From NCBI GenBank assembly GCA_045648985.1, contig JAZROZ010000025.1, positions 6,654 through 70,653 on the forward strand: a stretch of DNA of 64,000 nucleotides. Direction: 5' to 3'. The position numbers and the translations under genes are program-made. Numbering within the stretch: the first letter of the stretch is position 1; every line of letters begins with the position of its first letter. The stretch comes from SIG437 sp045648985 (GTDB taxonomy: Bacteria > Bacillota > Clostridia > UBA1381 > UBA9506). This document shows, piece after piece, positions 1 to 7,835 of this stretch. The notes beneath the pieces are model-generated. The model was given only the letters and a program-made list of their open reading frames with translations. It did not search any database and was not told where the DNA came from.

Positions 1-1053
1 TGCTACTTCTCTTGCATGATATGAGGGAAGATTTTCAGATTTATATGTCATTTCATGTTCTTCATCAATTATGATTAGCCCAAGATTTTTGAGTGGTGCA
101 AATATTGCTGAACGAACACCAATACATACAGAAATCTCGCCATTTTTTATTTTTCGGTACTCATCAGAACGCTCGCCTGGAGATAATTTTGAATGGAGAA
201 CTGCTACTTTTTTTCCAAAACGACCAACAAAACGTTCTATTGTCTGTGGTGTAAGAGATATTTCAGGGACTAAAACAATTGCAGTCTGCCCATTTTTTAT
301 TGTATTTTCAATGCATTGTAGGAAAACTTCAGTTTTTCCGCTTCCTGTAATACCATATAACAGAAAGGTCTTATAAAAATCAGTCTCCATAATCCTATCT
401 ATAGCAACTTTTTGTTCATCGGTAGGAATATGCGGTTTAGTTGGTTGAATGCTGTCATAGTCAATCGTATTTCTATATACGGGCACCTCAGCTTGACGTA
501 TAATTTCTTTGTTTTCCAAAGTTTTAATAACTGAGCGTGTGCATCCTGTTATCATTAGTACATCGGAATATGAAATAAATTCATTTTGTATTAAAAGTTC
601 TACAACACGTGTTTGCATTGGTGCTTTATCTCTTATTAATTCCAAAAATGAGAAGGCATCGTCATAGGAAACGTTTAATTCAACACCTTTAATAATCTTT
701 TCATTTGTTTTATCAAAATGTACACCAATACCGGGTGGCGATATAGTTTTAATGGCAGAAATCAGCGTAGAAAAATACTTATCTTTCATAAAACGGGCAA
801 CAGAAAGAAGTTCCTCATCAAAAAGTGGTGCTTCATCACTGGCACAGATAATCTGTTTTAATTCTTCTACATCACTTTTTTGGGGAAAATCAATAACAAA
901 CGCTTCTATTACATTGTTTCCCTTTCCAAAAGGTACATATACCATACTGCCAATTTTGAGTTTGTTATATATATCATCAGAGACCTCGTAATCAAAGAGC
1001 TTATCAACACTTCTTGTTAGCCTGTTTACCACAACACTGACTATATTTGACAT
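1..1053 (-). CDS. priA: Primosomal protein N' (replication restart helicase PriA), 3' part cut off by window edge
   Basis: PriA is a superfamily 2 DNA helicase that reloads the replisome at stalled forks. An open frame runs from ATG at 1053 to the window edge, giving about 351 N-terminal residues. The first third fits the PriA DNA-binding domain. The helicase core follows, with Walker A GITGSGKTE near residue 217 and a DEEH box near 330. The C-terminal helicase lobe and zinc-binding region lie outside the window. It follows coaBC by 25 bp on the same strand, the usual Firmicutes order coaBC-priA, so co-transcription is likely. Identification is firm; completeness cannot be judged here. Confidence 0.95.
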   Translation of the reverse strand, partial: MSNIVSVVVNRLTRSVDKLFDYEVSDDIYNKLKIGSMVYVPFGKGNNVIEAFVIDFPQKSDVEELKQIICASDEAPLFDEELLSVARFMKDKYFSTLISAIKTISPPGIGVHFDKTNEKIIKGVELNVSYDDAFSFLELIRDKAPMQTRVVELLIQNEFISYSDVLMITGCTRSVIKTLENKEIIRQAEVPVYRNTIDYDSIQPTKPHIPTDEQKVAIDRIMETDFYKTFLLYGITGSGKTEVFLQCIENTIKNGQTAIVLVPEISLTPQTIERFVGRFGKKVAVLHSKLSPGERSDEYRKIKNGEISVCIGVRSAIFAPLKNLGLIIIDEEHEMTYKSENLPSYHAREVA

Positions 1054-1078
1054 AATAAAGTCATAGCCTTTCTATTTA

Positions 1079-2278
1079 TTATTTCCCTGAACGGACTGCT
1101 GAAAGTTTATCCAGTAGTTTGTTTGCAACAGAGAATTTATCCATATTTGGAAGTTTATCAATGTGACCGTTTTTCTCAATTACTGTAACTGTGTTATTGT
1201 CAGATGCAAAGCCTGCATTTTCATCAAAAAGATTATTTGCAACAATCATATCAAGCTTTTTAGACTTTAATTTGTTTGTTGCATTTTGGAGTAAATCTTT
1301 GGTTTCCATGCAAAAACCGATTACAACCTGATTATCTGTTTTAGATGCAGAAAGCTCAGCTAAAATATCAACATTTTTTGTGAGTTCTATAGATAAACTA
1401 TCCTTTTTCTTTATTTTATTTTCTTCATAGTTTACAGGTCTGAAATCTGCAACTGCAGCAGATTTAATCAGCACGTCATTTTCGGGGAAAAGTTTAGCAC
1501 AAGCTTCATACATTTCACTTGCACTCTTAGCTTCAATACATCTTATATTTAACGGCTTATCAATAGAAACCGCACCGTGTACTAATGTCACATCAGCACC
1601 TCTGTAGTGTGCAGCCTTTGCAATAGCTATACCCATTTTCCCTGTTGAGTGATTTGTGATAAATCTGACAGGGTCAATTTTTTCTACTGTAGCACCTGCT
1701 GTTACGAGAATTTTCAAGCCTCGTAAATCTTTTTTAAATGTAATTTCATTAATAACAGCATCAATTATAGTTTCAGGACTCTCTAGCTTACCTTTTCCTG
1801 AATCGCCACAAGCCAAAACCCCATCAGCAGGCTCAATAAATTTTATGCCTCGTGTCTTTAAAAGGTTTATGTTTTCCTGCACAGCAATATTTTCATACAT
1901 AGCAGTATTCATAGCGGGAGCAATTAAGATAGGGGCTTTAGTAGCCATCATAACAGTTGAAAGCATATCATCTGCTATGCCTGCTGCTATTTTTCCAATT
2001 ATATTTGAAGTTGCAGGTGCAATTAAAGCGATATCAGCCCATTTAGCAAGCGAAATATGTTCAATATCCCATTTTATCGGCTCATCAAACATATTTAAAG
2101 CAACAGGATTGTTTGTTAGTGATGAAAATGAAAGAGGTGTTACGAATTTTGTTGCAGACTCAGTCATAATAACCTTTACTTCCGCACCTTGCTTTTTTAA
2201 GAGACTTATTATTTCTAAAGCTTTATAAGCTGCTATTGAACCTGTAACCCCTAGTAAAATATGTTTACCTTTTAACAT
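1079..2278 (-). CDS. coaBC: Bifunctional phosphopantothenoylcysteine decarboxylase / phosphopantothenate-cysteine ligase
   Basis: This protein carries out two consecutive steps of coenzyme A synthesis: CTP-dependent joining of cysteine to 4'-phosphopantothenate (CoaB, C-terminal half) and flavin-dependent decarboxylation to 4'-phosphopantetheine (CoaC, N-terminal half). The flavoprotein start LLGVTGSIAAYKA, the PAMNTAMYE motif and the active-site region GVLACGDSGKGKL mark CoaC. The CoaB half begins at VTAGATVEKIDPVRFITNH. Length is about 399 aa, normal for the fusion. A GTG at 2284 overlaps the recX stop, but the GGGGAG ribosome site (2287-2292) lies 8 nt before ATG 2278, so I prefer ATG. Confidence 0.95.
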   Translation of the reverse strand: MLKGKHILLGVTGSIAAYKALEIISLLKKQGAEVKVIMTESATKFVTPLSFSSLTNNPVALNMFDEPIKWDIEHISLAKWADIALIAPATSNIIGKIAAGIADDMLSTVMMATKAPILIAPAMNTAMYENIAVQENINLLKTRGIKFIEPADGVLACGDSGKGKLESPETIIDAVINEITFKKDLRGLKILVTAGATVEKIDPVRFITNHSTGKMGIAIAKAAHYRGADVTLVHGAVSIDKPLNIRCIEAKSASEMYEACAKLFPENDVLIKSAAVADFRPVNYEENKIKKKDSLSIELTKNVDILAELSASKTDNQVVIGFCMETKDLLQNATNKLKSKKLDMIVANNLFDENAGFASDNNTVTVIEKNGHIDKLPNMDKFSVANKLLDKLSAVRSGK

Positions 2279-2283
2279 AATCA

Positions 2284-2910
2284 CTACTCCCCTTCTTCAT
2301 TTACTATAGAATTAATGACAGAGTCAATCAATTCTATAGTAAATCCCTTTGAGAATAAATATCTCTTTGTTTTCATTATATTTTTATATTCAAAATTGCC
2401 CGAAAGCTTTTTCATAGCAAGTGGCAAAATACTTTTCATTTCTAATTCAGATGTATCAAAATCAGCCAAAGCTGACTCTATTACAGATGTATCTATACCT
2501 TTTTGGAATAATTCATACTTAATTTTAGAAATTCCCATGTGCTTAAAATTTAAACTGTCAGAAATATATTTCTTAGCATATTCAAAATCATCGATATAGT
2601 TATAATTTTCTAAAAAAACAATTGTTTTATCAATGATTTCATCATCATAATCACGCATCCGCAATTTATCTCTCATCATTTTTTTTGAGTAGCTAAAGCG
2701 GGAAACGAGTTTTAATGCATAATCTTTTGCAGACGAAAATAAAACTGTATTTTTTATATCACCAAGTATTGATTCGCTGATTTCCATACCAACTTTAAGC
2801 TTTAGGATATGTAAATCAAAATCATCAATACCAAACCCAAATTTTTCATCTAAAAATACAGAACTGCGGTTTTTATCTTTTTTCTGTTTCTCAATTTTAG
2901 TGATTATCAT
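2284..2910 (-). CDS. recX: Regulatory protein RecX
   Basis: RecX-family proteins bind RecA filaments and inhibit recombinase activity. The protein is about 208 aa from ATG 2910 and shows the family's tandem three-helix repeats, for example the segments around SYSKKMMRDKLRMRDYDDE and KHMGISKIKYELFQKGID. An upstream in-frame start at 2967 falls inside the preceding terminator hairpin, so the shorter form starting MIITKIEKQKK is chosen. A weak GGTG ribosome site precedes it. The stop codon touches the start region of coaBC, which implies translational coupling. recA itself is not in the window. Confidence 0.88.
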   Translation of the reverse strand: MIITKIEKQKKDKNRSSVFLDEKFGFGIDDFDLHILKLKVGMEISESILGDIKNTVLFSSAKDYALKLVSRFSYSKKMMRDKLRMRDYDDEIIDKTIVFLENYNYIDDFEYAKKYISDSLNFKHMGISKIKYELFQKGIDTSVIESALADFDTSELEMKSILPLAMKKLSGNFEYKNIMKTKRYLFSKGFTIELIDSVINSIVNEEGE

Positions 2911-2940
2911 AGTTTTCACCACATTTAAAAGAAAAATATG

Positions 2941-2992
2941 AAAAACGGGATTTCTATTTAGTGTCATAATAAATGATGAAACAGAAACCCCG
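2941..2992 (-). terminator. Rho-independent terminator of the 2-oxoacid oxidoreductase operon
   Basis: Arms 2979-2992 and 2946-2959 form a 14-bp stem with two G-U wobbles when read on the minus strand. A TTTTT tract follows at 2945-2941. It sits directly after the TPP subunit gene and before recX. This is where a gamma-subunit gene would be expected, so the operon ends without one. Confidence 0.85.
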
Positions 2993-3024
2993 CATTGTCA
3001 TATAAGTTTAATTCCTGAAGCAGT

Positions 3025-3759
3025 TTATTTTTCGCAGTAAACTCCAAGTGGATAGTGAGGCATCATATTATCTCTGAGCCAATCTAAAGCTTCAACAGGA
3101 GATAACCCCCAGTTTGTAGGACAAGTTGATAAAACCTCGATTAAAGAGAAGCCTTTCTTTTCAATCTGTGTCATAAATGCCTTTTTAATTGCTTTTTTTG
3201 CATTGTTGATGTTCTTAACACAATCTACAGCAACACGTTCAATATATGCTGCACCATCAGTAGTAGCAAGCATTTCACTAATTCTAATAGGGAAGCCCTG
3301 AGTTTCTGTGTTTCTGCCATATGGTGATGTCTGTGTAACCTGACCTGGAAGTGATGTTGGAGCCATCTGTCCGCCTGTCATACCATAAATAGCATTGTTA
3401 ATGAAGATAATTGTAATATTTTCACCACGAGCAGCAGCATGTACAGTTTCAGCAGTACCGATAGATGCTAAGTCACCATCACCCTGATATGTGAATACAA
3501 CCTTGTCAGGATGTACTCTCTTAACACCAGTAGCAACAGCCGGTGCTCTGCCGTGAGCTGCTTCAATCATATCACAGTTAAAATAGTCATAAGCAAAAAC
3601 AGAACAACCAACAGGTGCTACACCTATTGTCTTTCCTTCGATTTCAAGCTCGTCTATAACCTCTGCAACAAGACGGTGAACGATACCGTGTGTGCAACCG
3701 GGACAATAATGTAAATTAACATCACAAAGAGCATGAGGTCTCTTAAATACCTGTTCCAT
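3025..3759 (-). CDS. 2-oxoacid:ferredoxin oxidoreductase, TPP-binding beta subunit
   Basis: This is the thiamine-pyrophosphate subunit (244 aa) of a pyruvate/2-oxoglutarate/2-ketoisovalerate-type ferredoxin oxidoreductase, which oxidatively decarboxylates a 2-oxoacid to acyl-CoA and reduces ferredoxin. The cofactor signature is visible as GDGDLASIG followed by IFINNAIYGMTGGQ, and the N-terminal CPGCTHG contributes a cysteine pair. Its start shares one base with the stop of the alpha gene, so the two are coupled. Sequence resembles VorA/KorB forms, but the true substrate cannot be read from sequence. A terminator follows directly. Confidence 0.93.
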   Translation of the reverse strand: MEQVFKRPHALCDVNLHYCPGCTHGIVHRLVAEVIDELEIEGKTIGVAPVGCSVFAYDYFNCDMIEAAHGRAPAVATGVKRVHPDKVVFTYQGDGDLASIGTAETVHAAARGENITIIFINNAIYGMTGGQMAPTSLPGQVTQTSPYGRNTETQGFPIRISEMLATTDGAAYIERVAVDCVKNINNAKKAIKKAFMTQIEKKGFSLIEVLSTCPTNWGLSPVEALDWLRDNMMPHYPLGVYCEK

Positions 3760-4823
3760 TATTTTACACCTCCTGCAATTTTCTTAAATGCATCAATAAT
3801 TTCGTTAGGGTACGGAATATTACCGCCTGTACGACCATAGAAGTGTACAGGGATTTTACCTTCTGTCGCAAGCTTAACATCGTCTACCATCTGACCTAAA
3901 CTCATTTCAACACTTAAGATTGCTTTTACTTTTCCAATGTATTTTTTATATGTTTCTGTTGGGAATGGCCAGAGTGTAATAGGTCTGATTAAACCTACTT
4001 TATACCCCTCGTTTCGAAGAGTTAAAACAGCGTTTTTTGCTATTCTTGCAGTAGAACCGTAAGCTGTGATGATAAACTCAGCATCGTCTGTCATAAATTC
4101 TTCAGATAAAACTTCGTTTTCTTCAATGTATTTATACTTCTTACTTCTTTCTACAACAATTTTTTCCAAAACATCAGGCTGAATATAAAGTGAGTTGATA
4201 ACGTTATGTTCTCTCTTCATTTCAGAGCCACAAGTAGCCCATGTTTTTTCTTCAATCTTACGAGTACTGTTAACTTCTAATGTTACAGGCTCCATCATCT
4301 GACCGAGTGTTCCGTCACCCATAATCATAACAGGCATTCTATAAATATCAGCAAGGTCAAATGCAAGTGATGTCAGATTTACAATCTCCTGAACAGAACT
4401 TGGAGCTAAAACAATCATTTTATAATCGCCGTGTCCTAAGCCCTTTGTTGCCTGATAATAGTCAGACTGTGACGGCTGAATACCGCCAAGACCCGGGCCT
4501 GCTCTTACGATATTTACCACAACTGCAGGAAGATCCGCTCCTGCTATATATGAAATTGCTTCTGCTTTTAAGCTGATACCAGGACTTGATGAAGATGTCA
4601 TTGCTCTTGCACCTGCAGCTGTTGCACCATAGACCATATTACAAGCAGCAATTTCACTTTCAGCTTGCAGAAATACTCCGCCAACTTTTGGCATACGCTT
4701 TGCCATATATGCGGCAATTTCAGTCTGTGGTGTTATAGGATAACCGAAATAGTGCTTGCAGCCTGATAATATAGCAGCTTCAGCTAAAGCCTCGTTTCCT
4801 TTTAATAAAACTTTCTCAGCCAA
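3759..4823 (-). CDS. vorB: 2-oxoacid:ferredoxin oxidoreductase, alpha subunit (VorB/KorA-like)
   Basis: The 354-aa alpha subunit carries the pyrimidine-binding half of the TPP site. The N-terminal GYPITPQTEI motif and the glycine-rich segment RAGPGLGGIQPSQSDYYQ are characteristic of the VorB/KorA group. Its length matches stand-alone alpha subunits, with the gamma domain not fused. It lies between the ferredoxin gene and the TPP subunit in the order delta-alpha-beta known from clostridial branched-chain 2-oxoacid oxidoreductases. I use vorB by resemblance; 2-oxoglutarate or an aryl-pyruvate remain possible substrates. Confidence 0.9.
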   Translation of the reverse strand: MAEKVLLKGNEALAEAAILSGCKHYFGYPITPQTEIAAYMAKRMPKVGGVFLQAESEIAACNMVYGATAAGARAMTSSSSPGISLKAEAISYIAGADLPAVVVNIVRAGPGLGGIQPSQSDYYQATKGLGHGDYKMIVLAPSSVQEIVNLTSLAFDLADIYRMPVMIMGDGTLGQMMEPVTLEVNSTRKIEEKTWATCGSEMKREHNVINSLYIQPDVLEKIVVERSKKYKYIEENEVLSEEFMTDDAEFIITAYGSTARIAKNAVLTLRNEGYKVGLIRPITLWPFPTETYKKYIGKVKAILSVEMSLGQMVDDVKLATEGKIPVHFYGRTGGNIPYPNEIIDAFKKIAGGVK

Positions 4824-4838
4824 TTATAACACACCTTT

Positions 4839-5045
4839 CTACTTAAATACTTCAATTACACAATCAGGACACATTGTAGCGCACATTGCACATCCAATAC
4901 ATTTGTCCATTTCTTTTACTTCAACAGGGTTAAAACCTTTTGCATTCATTCTGTCTTCTGCAACTGTGATAATTTTGCGTGGACAAGCAGTAATACAAAG
5001 ATAACAGCCTTTACAGCGCTCATCATTGACAACGATTTTAGCCAT
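4839..5045 (-). CDS. 2[4Fe-4S] ferredoxin-type delta subunit
   Basis: This 68-aa iron-sulfur protein has two CxxCxxCxxxC motifs, CKGCYLCITACP near the N terminus and CIGCAMCATMCP near the C terminus. It should bind two [4Fe-4S] clusters and pass electrons from the 2-oxoacid oxidoreductase to free ferredoxin. It lies 15 bp before the alpha gene and 15 bp after the P-loop ATPase gene, so the four genes look like one transcript from the promoter at 5769-5797. Confidence 0.93.
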   Translation of the reverse strand: MAKIVVNDERCKGCYLCITACPRKIITVAEDRMNAKGFNPVEVKEMDKCIGCAMCATMCPDCVIEVFK

Positions 5046-5060
5046 TATTCCACCTCCATA

Positions 5061-5723
5061 CTAAAAATCAAGCATTAAATATCGTTTAATATAAAATGGT
5101 TTACTGATTAGTTCAGGCGAGATGCCAGATAGCACATCTTCTAAGCCTGATGTATAACTTATTTCAATTTTCGTTTTGTCTGAAACTTCCTTTACAATCT
5201 CCTGTCCTTTTAACACATTTTCGCTTGAGGTCAGATAAGATACGTTTGAGTTGTTTACAAATCCCGTAACCTTGAGTCTTGAAACTGTCTCTATTTCATA
5301 CAAAAGCTTTATAATATCATCCGCTTCAGCAGATAAAGGTCTGTAAGTATTTACAACAAAAAACATATTGTAATCTTCTTTGTCGAAATATTGTTTATAT
5401 CTGCCAAGCGCCACTGCTCCATCATCATCGCCGCCGACATCAAACACAACAGCTGCGTCTTTGTCGCAGAATACTCTGAAAATTTCGGACGGAAGTGACG
5501 GTACATCAACATTACTGCTTGCATAAGCCGATGCAATAACGTAAACTCCATACTCTTCTAAGTGTTTTTTTACATCATTTGTTCTGAAATATGGATTTAC
5601 AATATCCAAATCAACGATATAAACTTTTTTATATTCTTTTTTTAGCTCTATTGCAAAATTAACGGCAAATTCTGTTTTTCCGCTGCCGTAATGTCCTACA
5701 ACCACATTCATTCTTTTTTGCAT
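5061..5723 (-). CDS. P-loop ATPase of the MinD/ParA-like SIMIBI class, function unknown
   Basis: The protein is about 220 aa. A Walker A GHYGSGKTE lies near the N terminus, followed by a second acidic motif in VYIVDLDIVNPYFR and a Walker B-like VVFDVGGDDDG. This arrangement is typical of the SIMIBI class used for metal insertion, partitioning or cofactor work. It is first in the operon with the ferredoxin and 2-oxoacid oxidoreductase subunits, which suggests a role in assembly or activation of that complex; this is inference from context. Start ATG 5723 is chosen because GGTGA lies 6 nt upstream; TTG 5735 and ATG 5711 are alternatives. Confidence 0.8.
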   Translation of the reverse strand: MQKRMNVVVGHYGSGKTEFAVNFAIELKKEYKKVYIVDLDIVNPYFRTNDVKKHLEEYGVYVIASAYASSNVDVPSLPSEIFRVFCDKDAAVVFDVGGDDDGAVALGRYKQYFDKEDYNMFFVVNTYRPLSAEADDIIKLLYEIETVSRLKVTGFVNNSNVSYLTSSENVLKGQEIVKEVSDKTKIEISYTSGLEDVLSGISPELISKPFYIKRYLMLDF

Positions 5724-5768
5724 ACTGTTCACCAAAACTAAATAAAATGTCTTTTACAATTAAAAACA

Positions 5769-5797
5769 ATTATATCATAAAATTCTCTTTGTGTACA
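5769..5797 (-). promoter_or_regulatory. SigA-type promoter of the ATPase-ferredoxin-oxidoreductase operon
   Basis: Read on the minus strand, -35 TGTACA (5792-5797) and a perfect -10 TATAAT (5769-5774) are separated by 17 bp, about 45 bp upstream of the ATPase start. Confidence 0.7.
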
Positions 5798-5870
5798 GTA
5801 AATTTTAAAAAAATAGCAATAAATATTAATTTTTTTCTATGAAAAACAACATAATTCTAAACAAACTCAA

Positions 5871-5908
5871 AAACAGAGATGTTTCTTGATAAGGAAACAT
5901 CTCTGTTT
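5871..5908 (-). terminator. Rho-independent terminator of the cotJ operon
   Basis: A perfect 15-bp stem (arms 5871-5885 and 5894-5908, 8-nt loop) lies 22 bp after cotJC. On the minus strand it is followed by a short T tract. Confidence 0.85.
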
Positions 5909-5930
5909 TAATATATAATTTACTATTAAA

Positions 5931-6515
5931 TTACTTCATTCCCATATAATATTTTTGCTTTGGAGTGCAATTTTGAATTTTATCTAATGCTTCACCAAAT
6001 CTTTGGAAATGTACTATTTCACGTTCGCGCAGATATGCGATTACACAGTTAACATCAGGGTCGTCTGAAAGCTTTAATATGTTGTCGTATGTTGCCCTTG
6101 CTTTTTGTTCTGCCGCTAAATCTTCAACCAAATCTGCAATAGGGTCACCTTTTACAGCAAAACTCATTGATGTATAGTCCTGACCGCCCGCTGATACTGG
6201 CCATACGCCCTTTGCATGATCTACATAATAAAGAGCAAGCGGACTGTTTTCAATCTGAGACGTTGTAGCATTTTTTGTAAGCTGATGAACTAAAGTTCCC
6301 ACCATCTCTAAGTGCGCAAGTTCTTCTGTGCCGATGTCCGTTAAAATAGCTTTTACCGTATCATCCTTCATTGAAAAACGCTGGGACAGGTATCTCATAG
6401 ATGCACCAAGTTCGCCGTCAGGACCACCGTATTGACTGATGATGTAGTTTGCCAAAGTTGGATTTGGATTTTTAATGTTTATTGGAAATTGTAATTTCTT
6501 GTCATATTGCCACAT
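5931..6515 (-). CDS. cotJC: Spore coat protein CotJC, manganese catalase family
   Basis: CotJC belongs to the ferritin-like manganese catalase family and is laid down in the inner coat of endospores. The 194-aa protein shows the di-metal ligand pattern in GTEELAHLEMVG (about residues 61-72) and REREIVHFQRFG near the C terminus. The central segment PVSAGGQDYTSMSF is typical of the family. It is the last gene of a cotJA-cotJB-cotJC operon, 12 bp after cotJB. Expression in the mother cell would be expected, though no clear SigE promoter could be fixed by eye. Confidence 0.93.
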   Translation of the reverse strand: MWQYDKKLQFPINIKNPNPTLANYIISQYGGPDGELGASMRYLSQRFSMKDDTVKAILTDIGTEELAHLEMVGTLVHQLTKNATTSQIENSPLALYYVDHAKGVWPVSAGGQDYTSMSFAVKGDPIADLVEDLAAEQKARATYDNILKLSDDPDVNCVIAYLREREIVHFQRFGEALDKIQNCTPKQKYYMGMK

Positions 6516-6527
6516 AACTTAACCTCC

Positions 6528-6791
6528 TTAATTTTCCCACGGCCATGGTGAACATATCCATTCCCAGTCCGTCTGTGAGTTTACAGCACTTGTAGTAAGT
6601 GGACCAAAGTGCTCTTCATATTTTTCGCGAAGCTCCTTTGCTTTTCTATTTATCTTATGGAACTCATTTAAAGCTCTTTGGTTATGAGGATGAGTGTCTA
6701 AAAACAAGTTTAGTTCCAGCTGCATAAAATCATATGCCATAAGTTGTTTTAAGGCACATTCCCTCTCTCTGCCTCTGATATTGTTTGTCAT
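6528..6791 (-). CDS. cotJB: Spore coat protein CotJB
   Basis: This small 87-aa coat protein has the CotJB hallmarks: an N-terminal helix ECALKQLMAYDFMQLELNLFLDTHP and a tryptophan-rich end DWEWICSPWPWEN. It lies between cotJA and cotJC. A strong TTAGGAGG ribosome site overlaps the cotJA stop, so translation is likely coupled. Confidence 0.92.
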   Translation of the reverse strand: MTNNIRGRERECALKQLMAYDFMQLELNLFLDTHPHNQRALNEFHKINRKAKELREKYEEHFGPLTTSAVNSQTDWEWICSPWPWEN

Positions 6792-6800
6792 ATTAACCTC

Positions 6801-6962
6801 CTAACTGATTTTGGGTACATAAACCGATATTGGCAAATTAAGTTCAGGAAATGCCGTTCCATTTGATAATGCCTCTTCAGGTGAATATATCATTTCAAAT
6901 TGCTGAACAGGAACGTAAGCATACCCTACTCTAACATAAGTTTCATTATAGTTTTTATCCAT
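6801..6962 (-). CDS. cotJA: Spore coat associated protein CotJA
   Basis: A 53-aa reading frame begins MDKNYNETYVRVGYAYVPVQ and ends in PISVYVPKIS. It matches the short, aromatic and proline-rich CotJA family, including a conserved YVPVQ segment and the spaced YSPEEAL. AGGAGG lies 7 nt before ATG 6962. It is the first gene of the cotJ operon and is easily missed because of its length. About 80 bp of AT-rich DNA separate it from the terminator of the next unit and must hold its promoter. Confidence 0.9.
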   Translation of the reverse strand: MDKNYNETYVRVGYAYVPVQQFEMIYSPEEALSNGTAFPELNLPISVYVPKIS

Positions 6963-7046
6963 AATATTCCTCCTAAAATTTTGTAGTATATTACATCATA
7001 TGATAAATTATGTTTTTAAGTTCTTAAATTTGACAAAAAGGCACAA

Positions 7047-7079
7047 AAAAAAGTAGTTATCTTATGATAACTACTTTTT
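7047..7079 (-). terminator. Rho-independent terminator after the TIM-barrel gene
   Basis: Arms 7047-7061 and 7066-7079 pair perfectly around a TTAT loop and are flanked by A and T runs on both sides, so it could work in both directions. It lies 12 bp downstream of the gene ending at 7091. Confidence 0.85.
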
Positions 7080-7090
7080 AAAACCATTAT

Positions 7091-7801
7091 TTATATTTCT
7101 GCTAAGTATTCGTTATATCTCTTGATTATTTCAGAAATTAAGAAGCTGTTTGAGTAATCAGCAAATGAGAAATAACCATTATATCCGTTTTCTAATAAGT
7201 ATTTTGCACATTCAGAAATATTAGCATCACCTTTTCCGGGTAAAGCAGGTGCGCCTGAATCAAGCATTCCGTCATTAGCCCTTATAAAGCAGATGTCTTC
7301 TAAAATATCGCATTCTTTTAAAACATCAATCGGTGCTTTTTTCATTTTTAAATATTCAAGTGGACTAAAAATCAACCCTGTTGCGTTAGAGCGAATTTTC
7401 TTATATACATCAAAATTAAAGAATGAATGATTTGATGATGCTTCAAATAAAATTCTAATTCCGTATTCTTTTGCTTTGTCTATAATCTTCTTTAAAGCTT
7501 CTAAAGTTGCATCACTTGCATCTCTGATTGCAGATAAGCTGATTTTTATGTTTTCTACTTTTAGTACACTTGCGTTTTTGAGCATTTTTTCGTAGATTTC
7601 ATACTCAGAAACGGGAACTTTTACGCTATAAATTACAATTTTTTGCATTGATTTTATTAATGTTTCACGACGCTTTTTAAGCTGTTCATCATTAAAATCA
7701 CGAAGCCACAACCCAAAGAATCCGTCTTTGAGCTCGATATTAGAAATACCGTAGTGGAAATAAGTGCTGTTGTCATCCAACTGAATACTGAAGTTATACA
7801 T
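7091..7801 (-). CDS. Xylose-isomerase-like TIM-barrel protein (sugar phosphate isomerase/epimerase type)
   Basis: The 236-aa product looks like a compact member of the AP endonuclease 2 / xylose-isomerase-like TIM-barrel superfamily. Evidence is the barrel-end motif LPGKGDANISECAKYLLENGY followed by GYFSF, and a central ILFEASSNHSFF strand. Metal ligands cannot be assigned with certainty, and no specific substrate can be given. GTG at 7813 overlaps the AGGAG ribosome site (7813-7817) and so is excluded; ATG 7801 lies 11 nt downstream of it. The gene follows prmA by 34 bp and ends at a strong terminator. The function is unknown. Confidence 0.65.
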   Translation of the reverse strand: MYNFSIQLDDNSTYFHYGISNIELKDGFFGLWLRDFNDEQLKKRRETLIKSMQKIVIYSVKVPVSEYEIYEKMLKNASVLKVENIKISLSAIRDASDATLEALKKIIDKAKEYGIRILFEASSNHSFFNFDVYKKIRSNATGLIFSPLEYLKMKKAPIDVLKECDILEDICFIRANDGMLDSGAPALPGKGDANISECAKYLLENGYNGYFSFADYSNSFLISEIIKRYNEYLAEI

Positions 7802-7835
7802 AGCAATACACACTCCTTTTATATTTTATAACGGC

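Noticed and set aside
71..991. Plus-strand frames at 71-376 and 752-991
   Set aside because: Both are antisense to the priA coding frame, which shows clear helicase motifs on the minus strand.
1656..2228. 190-aa plus-strand open frame
   Set aside because: It lies fully antisense to coaBC and has no recognisable motif or ribosome site; it is a shadow of coaBC codon structure.
2911..2967. Longer N terminus for recX
   Set aside because: The added codons read through the terminator hairpin at 2941-2992 and do not match the family.
2993..3024. Hidden gamma subunit after the beta gene
   Set aside because: Only 32 bp separate the beta stop from the terminator, and no frame resembles a gamma subunit in the adjacent DNA.
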